This document shows positions 1-9,455 of a DNA stretch of 64,000 nucleotides, one piece after another. Each line of letters begins with the position of its first letter. The first letter of the stretch is position 1. The notes beneath the pieces are model-generated. The model did no database searches. It saw only the letters and a program-made list of their open reading frames with translations, and was not told where the DNA came from. The stretch is from Rhizobium sp. R635 (GTDB taxonomy: Bacteria > Pseudomonadota > Alphaproteobacteria > Rhizobiales > Rhizobiaceae): positions 186,001 to 250,000 of the forward strand of contig NZ_LOKX01000012.1 of the NCBI RefSeq assembly GCF_002211285.1, given 5' to 3'. Position numbers and translations under genes: made by a program.

Positions 1-315
1 TCGGCAGGGCACCGTGGGGAAACCGGAGACGGCTGCCCGCTGGTCGCCCTTGGATCCGATGCGGCTCGCCAGAGCGTCGAGGTCCGCAAGCCGTTTCAGG
101 ACGGTATCAAAGCCCACCTGCAGGTTATCGAAGAGCTGTTGCCGGCCAGTGGTGACGATGACGATGCACCCCGCAAGGCCATGGCGATGCTTGCGCTCAT
201 GGTTGGTGCGGTCACTTTGTCGCGCATCGTGACCGACGAGAAGCTGGCAGACCGCCTGCTTGAAGCAGCCGCGACCGAAGCAAAACGTGTCGCAGCCTCG
301 GAGGCGGCGGAGTAA
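1..315 (+). CDS. TetR/AcrR family regulator, C-terminal part (cut by window start)
   Basis: An open frame runs from base 1 to a TAA at 313-315 and gives 104 residues with no start inside the window. The segment around GCPLVALGSDAAR, followed by helices ending in VTDEKLADRLLEAA, resembles the ligand-binding C-terminal domain of TetR/AcrR regulators. The DNA-binding half lies outside the window, so the target is unknown. The next gene, a ketosynthase, starts 75 bases downstream on the same strand and could be co-transcribed. Family assignment is from sequence resemblance only. Confidence 0.7.
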   Translation, partial: SAGHRGETGDGCPLVALGSDAARQSVEVRKPFQDGIKAHLQVIEELLPASGDDDDAPRKAMAMLALMVGAVTLSRIVTDEKLADRLLEAAATEAKRVAASEAAE

Positions 316-390
316 CGGCCGGAACGACAGGTTCCTGACCGGTTCAGCAACCGCAGTCAGCTAGTTCGCAGTTTTTATTCTGGAGTCATC

Positions 391-1659
391 ATGCGTCGTG
401 TCGTCGTAACGGGAATGGGAGCGGTCAGCCCGCTCGGTGCCAACGTCCAGAGCTCTTGGACCCGCCTGTTGGCGGGCAGGTCCGGGATCCGTCGTCTTCC
501 TGACGAGATCGTCGGCGATTTGCCCGCCAAGGTCGGAGGTGTTGTCCCCTCTGTGGCAGAGGATGCCGACGCTGGTTTCGATCCTGACAGCGTCTTGCCA
601 CCAAAGGATCAGCGCAAGGTGGACCGCTTCATCCTCTTCGCACTGGCAGCGGCAGACGAGGCCCTCGCACAGGCCCGGTGGAAACCTGTCTCGGAAGAGG
701 ATCGCCTCAGAACGGCAACGATCATCGCTTCCGGGATCGGCGGCTTTCCAGCGATCACAGACGCGGTACGAATCGTCGACCAGAAGGGGCCGCGACGCCT
801 TTCGCCCTTCACCATTCCATCGTTTCTGGTCAACCTAGCGGCAGGTCAGGTTTCCATCCGGCATGGTCTAAAGGGGCCGCTCGGCGCTCCGGTGACAGCA
901 TGTGCGGCCGGCGTCCAGGCAATCGGCGACGCGGCCCGGATGATCCGGGCGAACGAGGCGGACATTGCCGTCTGCGGTGGGACGGAAGCGTGCATGAACA
1001 CTGTCAGCCTCGGAGGCTTCGCAGCCGCTCGGGCCCTGTCAACCGGGTTCAACGACACTCCTGCCCTCGCCTCCAGGCCGTTCGACATGATGCGCGACGG
1101 CTTCGTGATGGGTGAAGGTGCGGGCGTCCTTGTGATCGAATCCCTGAGCCACGCTCTGGCTCGTGGGGCGAAACCGTTGGCCGAACTGGTGGGCTACGGA
1201 ACAACGGCGGATGCCTATCATGTGACGTCCGGTCCTGAAGACGGATCAGGCGCGGCGAGAGCCATGCAAATCGCGATCAGGCAGGGGGGGATTGCCGCAC
1301 ATGAGATCCAGCATCTCAATGCGCACGCCACGTCGACCCCGCTTGGCGATCGAGGGGAAATCGAGGCGATTAAGACGGTGTTCGGTTCGACTGCAGGGAT
1401 CGCGGTCAGCGGCACGAAATCCGCGACCGGGCATCTTCTTGGCGCCGCAGGTGGACTGGAAGCTATCTTCACGATCCTGGCTCTCAGAGACCAGGTCGCA
1501 CCGCCAACGTTGAACCTGAACGCGCCCGATCCTGCAGGCGACGGAATCGACTTTGTCGCAAACAAGTCCCGGCCGGTTCAGATGGACTATGCAATTACCA
1601 ACGGATTTGGGTTCGGGGGTGTGAACGCGAGCGCTCTTTTCCGGCGCTGGAGCGAATGA
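391..1659 (+). CDS. Beta-ketoacyl-ACP synthase II (FabF-type)
   Basis: The 422-residue protein has the full length of FabF condensing enzymes, which extend acyl-ACP with malonyl-ACP in fatty-acid synthesis. The Cys-His-His catalytic triad is visible: Cys171 in VTACAAGVQA, His312 in NAHATSTPLGD and His348 in KSATGHLLGAAGG. The start ATG follows a short leader after the TetR tail. It sits next to an extra ftsZ and is not in a fab cluster with acpP or fabD, which suggests an accessory copy, perhaps for a special acyl chain or as a substitute for the housekeeping enzyme. That role is inference; the family call is firm. Confidence 0.9.
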   Translation: MRRVVVTGMGAVSPLGANVQSSWTRLLAGRSGIRRLPDEIVGDLPAKVGGVVPSVAEDADAGFDPDSVLPPKDQRKVDRFILFALAAADEALAQARWKPVSEEDRLRTATIIASGIGGFPAITDAVRIVDQKGPRRLSPFTIPSFLVNLAAGQVSIRHGLKGPLGAPVTACAAGVQAIGDAARMIRANEADIAVCGGTEACMNTVSLGGFAAARALSTGFNDTPALASRPFDMMRDGFVMGEGAGVLVIESLSHALARGAKPLAELVGYGTTADAYHVTSGPEDGSGAARAMQIAIRQGGIAAHEIQHLNAHATSTPLGDRGEIEAIKTVFGSTAGIAVSGTKSATGHLLGAAGGLEAIFTILALRDQVAPPTLNLNAPDPAGDGIDFVANKSRPVQMDYAITNGFGFGGVNASALFRRWSE

Positions 1660-1744
1660 CCTGCCTGAACAACACAGGTCCAGAAGATGAAGCTGCGGCA
1701 GAGCTCCTAAGCAGAAGCTTGATATTCTGAGCATTTAGCAGACG

Positions 1745-2806
1745 ATGCCGTTGCGAGTGCCAAGATTGAAACCGAATGGGATAGTAGTGATGCCTTCGCT
1801 TGAGATGACCGGCTGGAAGCCCAAGATTGCAGTAATCGGCGTTGGTGGAGGCGGTGGCAACGCGGTCAACAGCATGATCGCACGAAACCTGTCCGGTGCG
1901 GAGTTCATTGCCGTGAACACCGATGCACAAGCGCTTGCGATGTCTAAAGCCCACCACATTGTCCAGCTTGGCGTGACAGTCACCGAGGGGCTGGGTGCAG
2001 GCTCGCTGCCGGAACTCGGCCGGGCTGCGGCCGAGGAATCGATCGATCAGATCATGACGCATCTGAGCGATACTCATATGTGTTTCCTGACCGCCGGAAT
2101 GGGAGGTGGTACAGGAACCGGCGCGGCACCGTTGATTGCGCATACAGCGCGCAAGGCCGGCATTCTCACTGTCGCGGTCGTCACGGAGCCGTTCAGCTTC
2201 GAGGGAACGCACCGGGCTCGCCAGGCCAGACAAGGCATCGAACAACTGGTCCATGCGGCGGATACCGTTATTGTCGTTCCGAACCAGAGCCTGTTCCGGC
2301 TTTCGGGTCCCCACACGACGCTCGAAGAGGCCTTCGCGATGGCCGACTCGATTCTTTATTCGGGGGTCATGTCGATCGTGGAACTGATCACGAAGGAAGG
2401 CCTGATCAATCTCGATTTTGCTGACGTCCGGTCCGTGATGCAGGAGATGGGACCAGCCGTCATGGCCACAGGCGAGGCCTCAGGGCCAGGTCGCGCGGCC
2501 GACGCGGCGAAGGCGGCTGTAGAAAACCCTCTGTTTGGGGAGGCGACCCTGAAAGGTGCGAAAGGCATTCTGGTGTCGATCGCGGCCGGCCGAGAACTGA
2601 CCTTGTTCGAAGTCGATGAGGCAGCGAGTTGCATTCGTGATCAGGTCGATGCGGATGCCGAGATCACCCTGGGTGCCACATTCGATGAATCTCTCGGCGA
2701 AAAGCTGAAGGTTTCGATCATAGCGACCGGCCTCAGGCGGTCGGCGGATGTGGTTGTCTTGGGGGAACGCGTACAGAAACACATCCCTGTCCACGCTCTC
2801 AGATGA
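1745..2806 (+). CDS. Accessory FtsZ-like tubulin GTPase
   Basis: The tubulin signature GMGGGTGTG is at residues 118-126 and the T7-loop motif NLDFAD at about 222-227, so both GTP binding and GTP hydrolysis elements are present. FtsZ forms the cytoplasmic division ring. This copy is only 353 residues (338 if the in-frame ATG at 1790 is used). It ends soon after the second globular domain, without the long linker and conserved C-terminal peptide that bind FtsA/ZipA-type partners. There are no ftsQA or mur genes nearby; neighbours are fabF and a MATE exporter. Rhizobia are known to carry extra short FtsZ proteins, and this resembles them. A broken relative lies near 18.45 kb. Confidence 0.92.
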   Translation: MPLRVPRLKPNGIVVMPSLEMTGWKPKIAVIGVGGGGGNAVNSMIARNLSGAEFIAVNTDAQALAMSKAHHIVQLGVTVTEGLGAGSLPELGRAAAEESIDQIMTHLSDTHMCFLTAGMGGGTGTGAAPLIAHTARKAGILTVAVVTEPFSFEGTHRARQARQGIEQLVHAADTVIVVPNQSLFRLSGPHTTLEEAFAMADSILYSGVMSIVELITKEGLINLDFADVRSVMQEMGPAVMATGEASGPGRAADAAKAAVENPLFGEATLKGAKGILVSIAAGRELTLFEVDEAASCIRDQVDADAEITLGATFDESLGEKLKVSIIATGLRRSADVVVLGERVQKHIPVHALR

Positions 2807-2920
2807 CGCGGCGCCGAAAAGTCGCACGGCCAAGTCGGCGAACATCAATAACATCAATGCATAAACCTTTCGATCTGGCGTCGCGGGGCGAATTTCATGC
2901 GAGTGGCTCGATCATATATG

Positions 2921-2944
2921 TTTAGATGTTATATGACATCTAAA
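2921..2944. promoter_or_regulatory. Perfect inverted repeat, probable operator upstream of MATE gene
   Basis: Arms TTTAGATGT and ACATCTAAA flank the 6-base centre TATATG, in an AT-rich patch about 30-60 bases before the MATE start. The position fits a repressor or activator site overlapping the promoter. The binding protein is not known; the AraC gene downstream and the TetR gene at the window start are candidates. Confidence 0.5.
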
Positions 2945-2973
2945 TATTGACTTAGATTTCCTTTTCCTTCTAA

Positions 2974-4446
2974 ATGGGTGCGAACGAACTTGCAGGGAAT
3001 GCCATGGGCCGAGTCACAAGCAATGCGCCAACCAGTGATCGCAGAAGCCTTCTCGCCGGCCCCATCATCCCGGCAATTATGCGTCTCTCGATACCGACGG
3101 TGCTCGTGCTCGTGGTGCAAACATCCGTTGGTGTAGCGGAGACCTATTTCGTCAGCTTTTTGGGTACCGATGCTGTCGCTGGTGTAACCCTGGTGTTCCC
3201 TGTGCTGATGCTCATGCAGATGATGTCGAACGGTGGAATTGGAGGCGGAACTGCCGCAGCCGTCGCTCGAGCGATAGGCGCCGGCCGGCGGGACGACGCC
3301 GATGCACTGGTGTGGCATTCGGTCGTGATTGCATGGGTGTTTGGGATCTTGTTCACGACGCTGGCATTCTCGCTCGGATCAGTGCTCTATCGGTCGATGG
3401 GGGGCGAGGGCGACGCATTAAACGCTGCGTTGACTTACTCGGCGGTCGTATTTTCAGGCGCAGTTCCGATCTGGGTCACGGCACTGCTGTCATCCGCGCT
3501 GCGCGGCGCAGGCAACCCGAAGGTCCCGGCGATTGTCATCATTTCTGGAACGTTTATTCTTCTTCCTCTTTCTCCAGCGCTCATTTTCGGTTGGGGGCCA
3601 TTTCCAAACATGGGGGTGGCCGGCGGCGGCGTTGCAGTGGTCGTGTATTATCTCATTGCGGCATTGGCTCTGGTCTCGTATTTGCGATCCGGCCGTAGCA
3701 CCCTGAGATTAAGGATCGTGCGCCTGGAGCGGCGCCTGTTCAGTGAGATCCTGGGCGTGGGCCTTCTATCTGCGATCGGAACCATCCAGGTCAATCTCTC
3801 CGTCGTTTTCGTCACGGCAGCCGTCGGCCATTTCGGGATCGACGCCTTGGCAGGCTACGGCATCGCCTCGCGGCTGGACTACCTCCAGATACCGGTCATT
3901 TTCGGCGTCGGGACCGCTATCGTTACCATGGTGGGGCTCAATATCGGAGCGGGTCAGGTGGAACGCGCCCGCAGGGTCGCATGGCTTGGCGCTGCTTTGG
4001 CTTTCGGGTTCTCAGCCGTTGTAGGAATCGTGGCGACCGCTTGGCCATGGGTGTGGATGCGGCTGTTCACTGGCTCGGTCGAGGTCGTGGCTCAGGGCAG
4101 TCTCTATCTGACGACGGTCGCACCCTTCTATCCGGTTGTCGCCTTTGGGTTAGCACTCTACTTCGCCAGTCAAGGCGCAAAGCGAGTGCTGCTTCCCGTT
4201 CTCGCAGGGACTATGCGTATGGTCATTGCCGCGTTCATAGGATGGGCCACGGTCGAATGGATGGGTGCTGACCTTCCAACGTTGTACGCTATCGTGGCGC
4301 TATCGGCCATCATCTATGGAATCCTGTCGACCATAGCTGTGTATTGGCCGAAATGGGAGAAAGTCGAGCTACAGGGGGGCCGCGATCGAGAATTCCGATA
4401 CGCGACGGATGGGACATCCAAAAATACGTCTCGCATAGCCGGCTAG
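2974..4446 (+). CDS. MATE family multidrug/toxin exporter
   Basis: The 490-residue protein is strongly hydrophobic with about 12 predicted membrane spans and the two-fold repeat expected of MATE antiporters, which expel drugs or metabolites in exchange for Na+ or H+. The N-half contains LSIPTVLVLVVQTSVGVAET, as in the family. An in-frame ATG at 3004 (MGRVTSN) is an alternative start that would remove ten residues. The gene stands alone behind an inverted-repeat operator and before an AraC regulator. The substrate cannot be predicted. Confidence 0.88.
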   Translation: MGANELAGNAMGRVTSNAPTSDRRSLLAGPIIPAIMRLSIPTVLVLVVQTSVGVAETYFVSFLGTDAVAGVTLVFPVLMLMQMMSNGGIGGGTAAAVARAIGAGRRDDADALVWHSVVIAWVFGILFTTLAFSLGSVLYRSMGGEGDALNAALTYSAVVFSGAVPIWVTALLSSALRGAGNPKVPAIVIISGTFILLPLSPALIFGWGPFPNMGVAGGGVAVVVYYLIAALALVSYLRSGRSTLRLRIVRLERRLFSEILGVGLLSAIGTIQVNLSVVFVTAAVGHFGIDALAGYGIASRLDYLQIPVIFGVGTAIVTMVGLNIGAGQVERARRVAWLGAALAFGFSAVVGIVATAWPWVWMRLFTGSVEVVAQGSLYLTTVAPFYPVVAFGLALYFASQGAKRVLLPVLAGTMRMVIAAFIGWATVEWMGADLPTLYAIVALSAIIYGILSTIAVYWPKWEKVELQGGRDREFRYATDGTSKNTSRIAG

Positions 4447-4615
4447 CCTGGATGATGGATTTGAATAGCTTCCGCCATTGGTCTGAATTTAAATGGCGGG
4501 ATAATATAGATGTTGAAGCAACGAGTTTCGCTTCATCCAGCCGTCTTCGTTTTCGTACTTTTGAATTCAAACCATTCGCATCAGGCTGTATGTCTTTGAC
4601 CTTCGGAGCATTCAC

Positions 4616-5596
4616 ATGAACAATAGCGCAGATGTCACGCCACCATGCGCTGGTGCGAATGCCCAGAGCATGTTTGACACACTGGCCGAGGTTGCTCGGC
4701 TCGAAGCCACACCCACCAATACGCTCACAGGTTTTAGCTGGACTGCTGATGGTTGGTCTAATGGAACGATGACATCTGCCAGGTTCGAATGTAATGGAGA
4801 GCTGAAATGTCGGCCGACATCGGATGCTCCGGCATGGCTTGCGGTGTATGTGCCCCGTCACGGCATCTGCGGAATAGGGCGACGTGATATCCAGGCGATA
4901 GCGTCGCCTGGCCAGATACTCGTTGGACACAATCATGAGGTGGACCACTTCCTTGTCGGTGGCGCCTTTCACAGATCAGAGAAGTTTTTTCTGGACTGGA
5001 GCGTGATCTCCAAGGCATTCGTCGATTTTTTCGACGCTCCCTTGAGCGGATCTCTGGATCTGGCACCCGTGGTCGACGACTTGAGCCACACGGGTCCGCT
5101 GTTCAAGAATTTAACTGAGACGTTGATCTGTGGCATGCGTGAAGACGGGGGCTTGCGACAGTCTCCGTTGGCAATGGCTAGCCTGACCGAAGCGTTCGCT
5201 CATTTGCTGGTTGGCTCGGTGCGCCATCGCTATCCTGGACGTTTTGACCAGCAAAGGATCACGCCAGCGCCGTGGCATGTTCGACGCGCTATAGATTTCA
5301 TGCAGGAAAATATCAGTACCCCGATCACAATTTCGACGGTCGCACAATCGATCAATGTATCCGTTCGTGCCCTAGAAAATGGATTTCGAAATTTCAAAGG
5401 TGAGACACCGGCAAACTACTTAAGAATGCTGCGAGTGCAGGCCGTCAGACAAGACCTTCTGGACGCTTCTAACCGCCAATCCGTCAAGACCATCTGTCTC
5501 AAGTGGGGTTTCTTCCACCCAGGCCGCTTTTCCGCATTCTACAAGTCCGTTTACGGGGAAACCCCGCAGCAAACGAAGATGCGGCAGACTCGTTAG
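4616..5596 (+). CDS. AraC family transcriptional regulator
   Basis: The 326-residue protein carries two AraC-type helix-turn-helix motifs in its last 100 residues, beginning at PWHVRRAIDFMQENISTPIT and ending at GFFHPGRFSAFYKSVYGETP. The N-terminal 200 residues are of the AraC-binding/cupin-like type found in ligand-sensing members. It follows the MATE gene by about 170 bases on the same strand and may control it. The effector is unknown. Confidence 0.88.
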   Translation: MNNSADVTPPCAGANAQSMFDTLAEVARLEATPTNTLTGFSWTADGWSNGTMTSARFECNGELKCRPTSDAPAWLAVYVPRHGICGIGRRDIQAIASPGQILVGHNHEVDHFLVGGAFHRSEKFFLDWSVISKAFVDFFDAPLSGSLDLAPVVDDLSHTGPLFKNLTETLICGMREDGGLRQSPLAMASLTEAFAHLLVGSVRHRYPGRFDQQRITPAPWHVRRAIDFMQENISTPITISTVAQSINVSVRALENGFRNFKGETPANYLRMLRVQAVRQDLLDASNRQSVKTICLKWGFFHPGRFSAFYKSVYGETPQQTKMRQTR

Positions 5597-5782
5597 TCGC
5601 CTTTCTCAAGGGAGAAGCCGCGGACGACTGGCGTCCGCGATTGGTTCAGCTGTGCTTCGAAACCACCGCCCCAGCGAACTGATGTTGCGGAAAAGCAATC
5701 CGCTCCTAGCCCCGCGCCGAAAGCGCGGCGATTGCACAATAACACTTTCTTGTGGAGACAATCGTTGGTGAGCTGTCTCGGG

Positions 5783-5962
5783 TTAAGTGCCACAGATCCG
5801 CACCCGTGCAAGTTCATCTTGAATGACCGCAAGTTTAGCGAAGACCTCCTGAATTTGGTCCCGGGCGCTTTCCATAGCCTCCGTTTTCAGTCTTATCTCG
5901 ACCTCGATCGATTTTGAACGATCCCCGGGTTTGCTGACAGGGAGGATGATAAGATTGCCCAT
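5783..5962 (-). CDS. Small hypothetical protein coupled to MCP
   Basis: This 59-residue frame begins [14 protein letters not shown]. It starts at an ATG that overlaps the MCP stop codon (TGATG at 5964-5960), an arrangement typical of translational coupling. The sequence is mostly a predicted amphipathic helix rich in Glu, Arg and Ala, with no membrane segment. An in-frame ATG at 5977 is possible but would overlap the MCP by 16 bases. I do not recognise the family. The link to the MCP suggests a role in chemoreceptor function or simply co-expression. Confidence 0.55.
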   Translation of the reverse strand: MGNLIILPVSKPGDRSKSIEVEIRLKTEAMESARDQIQEVFAKLAVIQDELARVRICGT

Positions 5963-7923
5963 CAAAAATCCTCCCATTGCTGCGCGGCTGAGACCGCCGA
6001 ACCCCTAGCACCGCCGAACGCTGATGAAATCTTCCGGATCATGGCGACGGGAGCAGAAGGTCGCGGCTCGGATCCAGGCCCTGCCAGATGGATCGACGCA
6101 GCATCTGCACCATCGAAACGGAACTTTCCAAGCTGGGCCGATAGCGCCGCCGCTTCGGAAGCCAGCTTCTGTCCTGCCGCAGAAGTTTCTTCGACCATTG
6201 CAGCGTTCTGCTGAGTGAACTGGTCCATCGCATTGACGGCGTTGTTGATCTCCTTAAGGGCGGTTGACTGCTCCCTTGCGGACTCGACGATAGCGTCAAC
6301 GTGTTGATTGATCTCCTGCACTTCCAAAACGATTTCCGAGAGAGCGTTGCCTGTCTCGTCGACAAGCGCCACGCCGGAGCGGACCTGCTCGGCAGATGTG
6401 TGGATCAGCTGCTTGATCTCCTTGGCCGCAGTCGCTGAGCGCTGCGCCAGTTCTCGGACCTCTTGGGCGACAACGGCAAACCCTTTACCAGCCTCGCCCG
6501 CACGTGCTGCTTCAACACCGGCATTGAGTGCCAAGAGATTGGTCTGAAATGCAATTTCGTCGATGACGCTGATAATGTTGTTGATTTCGCTGGACGAGCT
6601 TTCGATCTGTCCCATGGCGAGGACCGCACGCTTGACCACGTCGCCGGACCGCTCGGCATTCTCCCGCGTCTTGGCGACAACGGTACGAGCTTCTTCCGCA
6701 CGCGCGGTCGAGCCGTTGACCGTCGCCGTGATCTGATCGAGTGCGGCGGCGGTTTCTTCAAGCGATGCCGCCTGTTGCTCGGTGCGGCGAGCCAGATCGC
6801 TCGTTGCTGTGCTAATTTCAGCAGCGCCAGCGTCGATCGAGAACGCATTGCCGCCGACGGCCTTCAGGGTCGATTGCAGTTTGTCGGCGGAATTGTTGAA
6901 GTTCACACGCAGCCTGTCCAAGGCAGGGCCGAATGCTCGAGTAAGGCGGAAAGCGAGATTGCCGTCGGCCATGGCCTCCAGCGCCTGAGCGAGTCGTGCG
7001 ACCGCATCATTGGTTTCTGCCACCACCGCCTCGCGGTCCCTGGCAGTACTCTCGAGTTGTTCGCGCTCTGCCGCCGCACGGTTGGCATCACTTTCAGCCC
7101 GGCGTGCCGCCTGCTCGTTGATTGTGTCGCGGACAGCGCCGACAGCGCGTGCAAGATCACCGATTTCGTCGCTGCGAGCGTCGAGGCTAGTATCAGCTTC
7201 GTTACCTTCCCCGCTTGCCATACGGTGGAGTGCCGACCGCAGCTTGGCGATGGGCTTCGTAATTGAACGGCCCGTCAAGAGGGCTGAGGCGATCGCCAAA
7301 AGAATGGCGCCCGCGAGTGAGCCGAATGCCAATGTCTGGAAACCACTGGCGGATTGACGAACTTCTCCACCAAGCTTCTGGTTCAGAGCCTCCTGATAGT
7401 CGATGAATTTGTTGATTGCGCCTAGCCAAGCTACGAACAAAGGCCGAGCCTGTTCAAGCAGAATGGTCTTTGCCTGCGCTTTATCGCCCTTCTTCTGCAG
7501 ATCGATGATTTGTGCAACCAGCGGATTGGCCTTCGCCTGAATGTCGGCGATTTCAGCAAGTATGGTCGTTTCCTCGACGGAGGCGCCAGCGGAAGAGGCT
7601 ACCATGTCCGCCATCTTTTTCTCGTTAACAGCGTAGGTTTCCGCCAATTTCGCAATCAGATCGACGGCGGCCTGCAGTTCCGTAGGTGTTTCGACCAGCG
7701 TGACATCCCGGATAGCAATGGCTCGATCGTGAACGCTGCCGCGATAGTTAATGGCGAAGCGCTGCTTGACACTGTTGACGTCGTTGATCTGGCCTAGACC
7801 TTCATTAATCGCGTTGACCTGGCTTGCCGAGTATTGCGTTAGCGCCAGCATCAAGAGCAGAAGAAAACCAAAACCCATCCCCAGGCGGGTTCCGATTCCG
7901 AAGGATCCAAAATTTCGTTTCAT
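5962..7923 (-). CDS. Methyl-accepting chemotaxis protein
   Basis: The 653-residue receptor has an N-terminal membrane span (about 12-32), a periplasmic four-helix-bundle-like sensor, a second span near 190-215, a HAMP domain and a C-terminal signalling domain. The latter contains the hairpin tip [20 protein letters not shown]. It senses a ligand outside the cell and controls CheA. ATG 7923 was chosen over 7974 because AGGAG lies about eight bases upstream. The C-terminus, QQWEDF, resembles the tethering peptides of some receptors; this is inference. Ligand unknown. Confidence 0.93.
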   Translation of the reverse strand: MKRNFGSFGIGTRLGMGFGFLLLLMLALTQYSASQVNAINEGLGQINDVNSVKQRFAINYRGSVHDRAIAIRDVTLVETPTELQAAVDLIAKLAETYAVNEKKMADMVASSAGASVEETTILAEIADIQAKANPLVAQIIDLQKKGDKAQAKTILLEQARPLFVAWLGAINKFIDYQEALNQKLGGEVRQSASGFQTLAFGSLAGAILLAIASALLTGRSITKPIAKLRSALHRMASGEGNEADTSLDARSDEIGDLARAVGAVRDTINEQAARRAESDANRAAAEREQLESTARDREAVVAETNDAVARLAQALEAMADGNLAFRLTRAFGPALDRLRVNFNNSADKLQSTLKAVGGNAFSIDAGAAEISTATSDLARRTEQQAASLEETAAALDQITATVNGSTARAEEARTVVAKTRENAERSGDVVKRAVLAMGQIESSSSEINNIISVIDEIAFQTNLLALNAGVEAARAGEAGKGFAVVAQEVRELAQRSATAAKEIKQLIHTSAEQVRSGVALVDETGNALSEIVLEVQEINQHVDAIVESAREQSTALKEINNAVNAMDQFTQQNAAMVEETSAAGQKLASEAAALSAQLGKFRFDGADAASIHLAGPGSEPRPSAPVAMIRKISSAFGGARGSAVSAAQQWEDF

Positions 7924-8285
7924 GTAGGAGCTCCTGAAGAGAGGTAAGCGGCTTGATGATCCGCTGATTGGCACAACGCTGCCCCGAGAACTCGCCGAGT
8001 AGAGTTAAGAAGGTCTTGCATTTAACCGGACACAATTCCTTTGCTCCGCAAAACGGACACTCTGGTGAAAAGTGGATATCTATGCCGACGGCTGATAAAG
8101 TCTGGACGGTCGAATTTGACCTTGGTCAAGACAGGATTTCCGAAACCAGCAAGTCGGCTCCTGTCGTCCAAGTGTTGCGGCAGTCGCGTTGCAAAGTCGT
8201 TTCTCTCGTGTCCTTGACGGCACGGGCAACTGATCAGGAACGGCTCTGACCTTGCCTACAGGCATTTGGGCTCATCTAGGGATGC
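7924..8285. other. Intergenic region, no gene recognised
   Basis: This stretch lies between the MCP start and the end of the TetR gene. It must hold the MCP promoter. The short frames here read as unlikely protein on both strands, and I saw no convincing repeat or hairpin with a T-tract. Confidence 0.5.
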
Positions 8286-8882
8286 TCAACTCCTTTGTTG
8301 ATCCTTTCCAGTAGTCCAGCCCAATTTCAGCAGATTCCGAAGCGCGCTCCGCGTGCTGCCGTCCGCGGTGGACGCGCCGCTCGCCCAAGCGATTGCCAGT
8401 GCTGCAAGAAAGATCTCATGGCCCGTCAAATCCTGACGAGCTCTCCCCTCGCGTTTCGCTTTGTTCAAAAATTGATCGGTGGTTTCGATTGCTTGCCGAC
8501 AAGTTGGCGACAGTGGTGACCGCACCTCGGACCATGCCGCGCGGAGTGGTTCCGGCAAGCCGTTGTAGACCAGCATCCAGTCACCGAGCGCATCTATCCA
8601 CCGGTCGAGCATTTGGTCAGCTTCGATGTCTTCGCTGGCGATAAGTTGGCGCTTTGTCTCCAAAGTTTGGTAGTGTGCATCAAGCAACGCGGCCAGCAGA
8701 GCATCCTTGTTCGGGAAATGCCGATACAACGTACCTGCCCCGACACCCGCATCCTTGGCAATGGCGTCCATGGAAGCGTCGACCCCCTGGCTTGCGAATG
8801 CGCGGCTCGCCGCATCCAATATCTGCGCTCTGTTATATTGCGCATCCTTGCGGGCGCTGCGTGAGGATGAAGTTGGAGACAT
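8286..8882 (-). CDS. TetR/AcrR family regulator
   Basis: The N-terminal helix-turn-helix is clear: RAQILDAASRAFASQG, then VGAGTLYRHFPNKDALLAAL. The rest is the helical ligand-binding domain. ATG 8882 (MSPTSSS) gives 198 residues and follows AGAGGG; the upstream ATG at 8921 would place the start inside the operator region. It is divergent from the ruined monooxygenase and the COG2085 reductase. Two tandem palindromes lie between them, so autoregulation and control of the divergent genes are likely. Confidence 0.88.
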   Translation of the reverse strand: MSPTSSSRSARKDAQYNRAQILDAASRAFASQGVDASMDAIAKDAGVGAGTLYRHFPNKDALLAALLDAHYQTLETKRQLIASEDIEADQMLDRWIDALGDWMLVYNGLPEPLRAAWSEVRSPLSPTCRQAIETTDQFLNKAKREGRARQDLTGHEIFLAALAIAWASGASTADGSTRSALRNLLKLGWTTGKDQQRS

Positions 8883-8905
8883 AAAATCACTGCCCTCTTG
8901 CAAAG

Positions 8906-8952
8906 TGGAGACACTCTCCATATTTGTTGCGAAACGGAGAGGCTCTCCATAT
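8906..8952. promoter_or_regulatory. Tandem palindromic operators for divergent TetR gene
   Basis: Two similar 18-base sites occur, TGGAGACACTCTCCATAT at 8906-8923 and CGGAGAGGCTCTCCATAT at 8935-8952, matching at 15 of 18 positions and spaced 29 bases apart. Each has GGAGA/TCTCC arms. Their place in the divergent promoter region, just before the TetR start, marks them as probable TetR operators. Confidence 0.65.
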
Positions 8953-9026
8953 AGCTAGTAGCCGGCTCGTCAAACAGCAAATGCGGTCCCCGGCCAAACG
9001 CACTTTTTGCGGCAGGAGGATCCATT

Positions 9027-9436
9027 GTGGCCCGGCAGATGATCATAAGCATGCATTTTGGCAACGGCTACGGTTCGCAGCCCGGTGCTTGGCGTATGCC
9101 GGGTGTTGATCCCATGGGTTATACCAACTTCGACAATCAGGTGCGCTACGCTGGCGGAGCGCGGCAAATTTCAGTTCCTCTTCGTCCCCGACTTCCCGGC
9201 AATGAAGGGCGATATCGAAAACGAAGCCCCACAGATCACTATCGATCCGATGATGACGCTCGCTGCGGTCGCGCGCGGGACCAGCCGGATCGGACTGGTG
9301 GCTACAGGCTCGGCTACATTCAATGAACCCTATAATCTCGCGCGTCAGTTCAAGGCCATGACTACGAAGGCTCCACCCTGCGCGCCCATCTCGGCGTACC
9401 CCCTCAATGTGGGCTCGATCCGCGGCTTCACATCCA
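9027..9436 (+). pseudogene. LLM-class flavin-dependent monooxygenase remnant (NtaA/SnaA-like)
   Basis: A GTG start with AGGAGG upstream opens a frame reading MARQMIISMHFGNGYG. Near 9154 the frame shifts, and the family continues as LAERGKFQFLFVPDF through SRIGLVATGSATFNEPYNLA. After about residue 110 the sequence jumps, in another frame, to DYEGSTLRAHLG, which looks like the extreme C-terminal tail of this family. About 300 residues are therefore missing. Intact relatives are about 430-450 residues and oxidise nitrogen or sulphur compounds with FMNH2. The gene is dead by frameshift and internal deletion. Confidence 0.72.
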
Positions 9437-9455
9437 AATGCTGAAAGGAAGGCAA

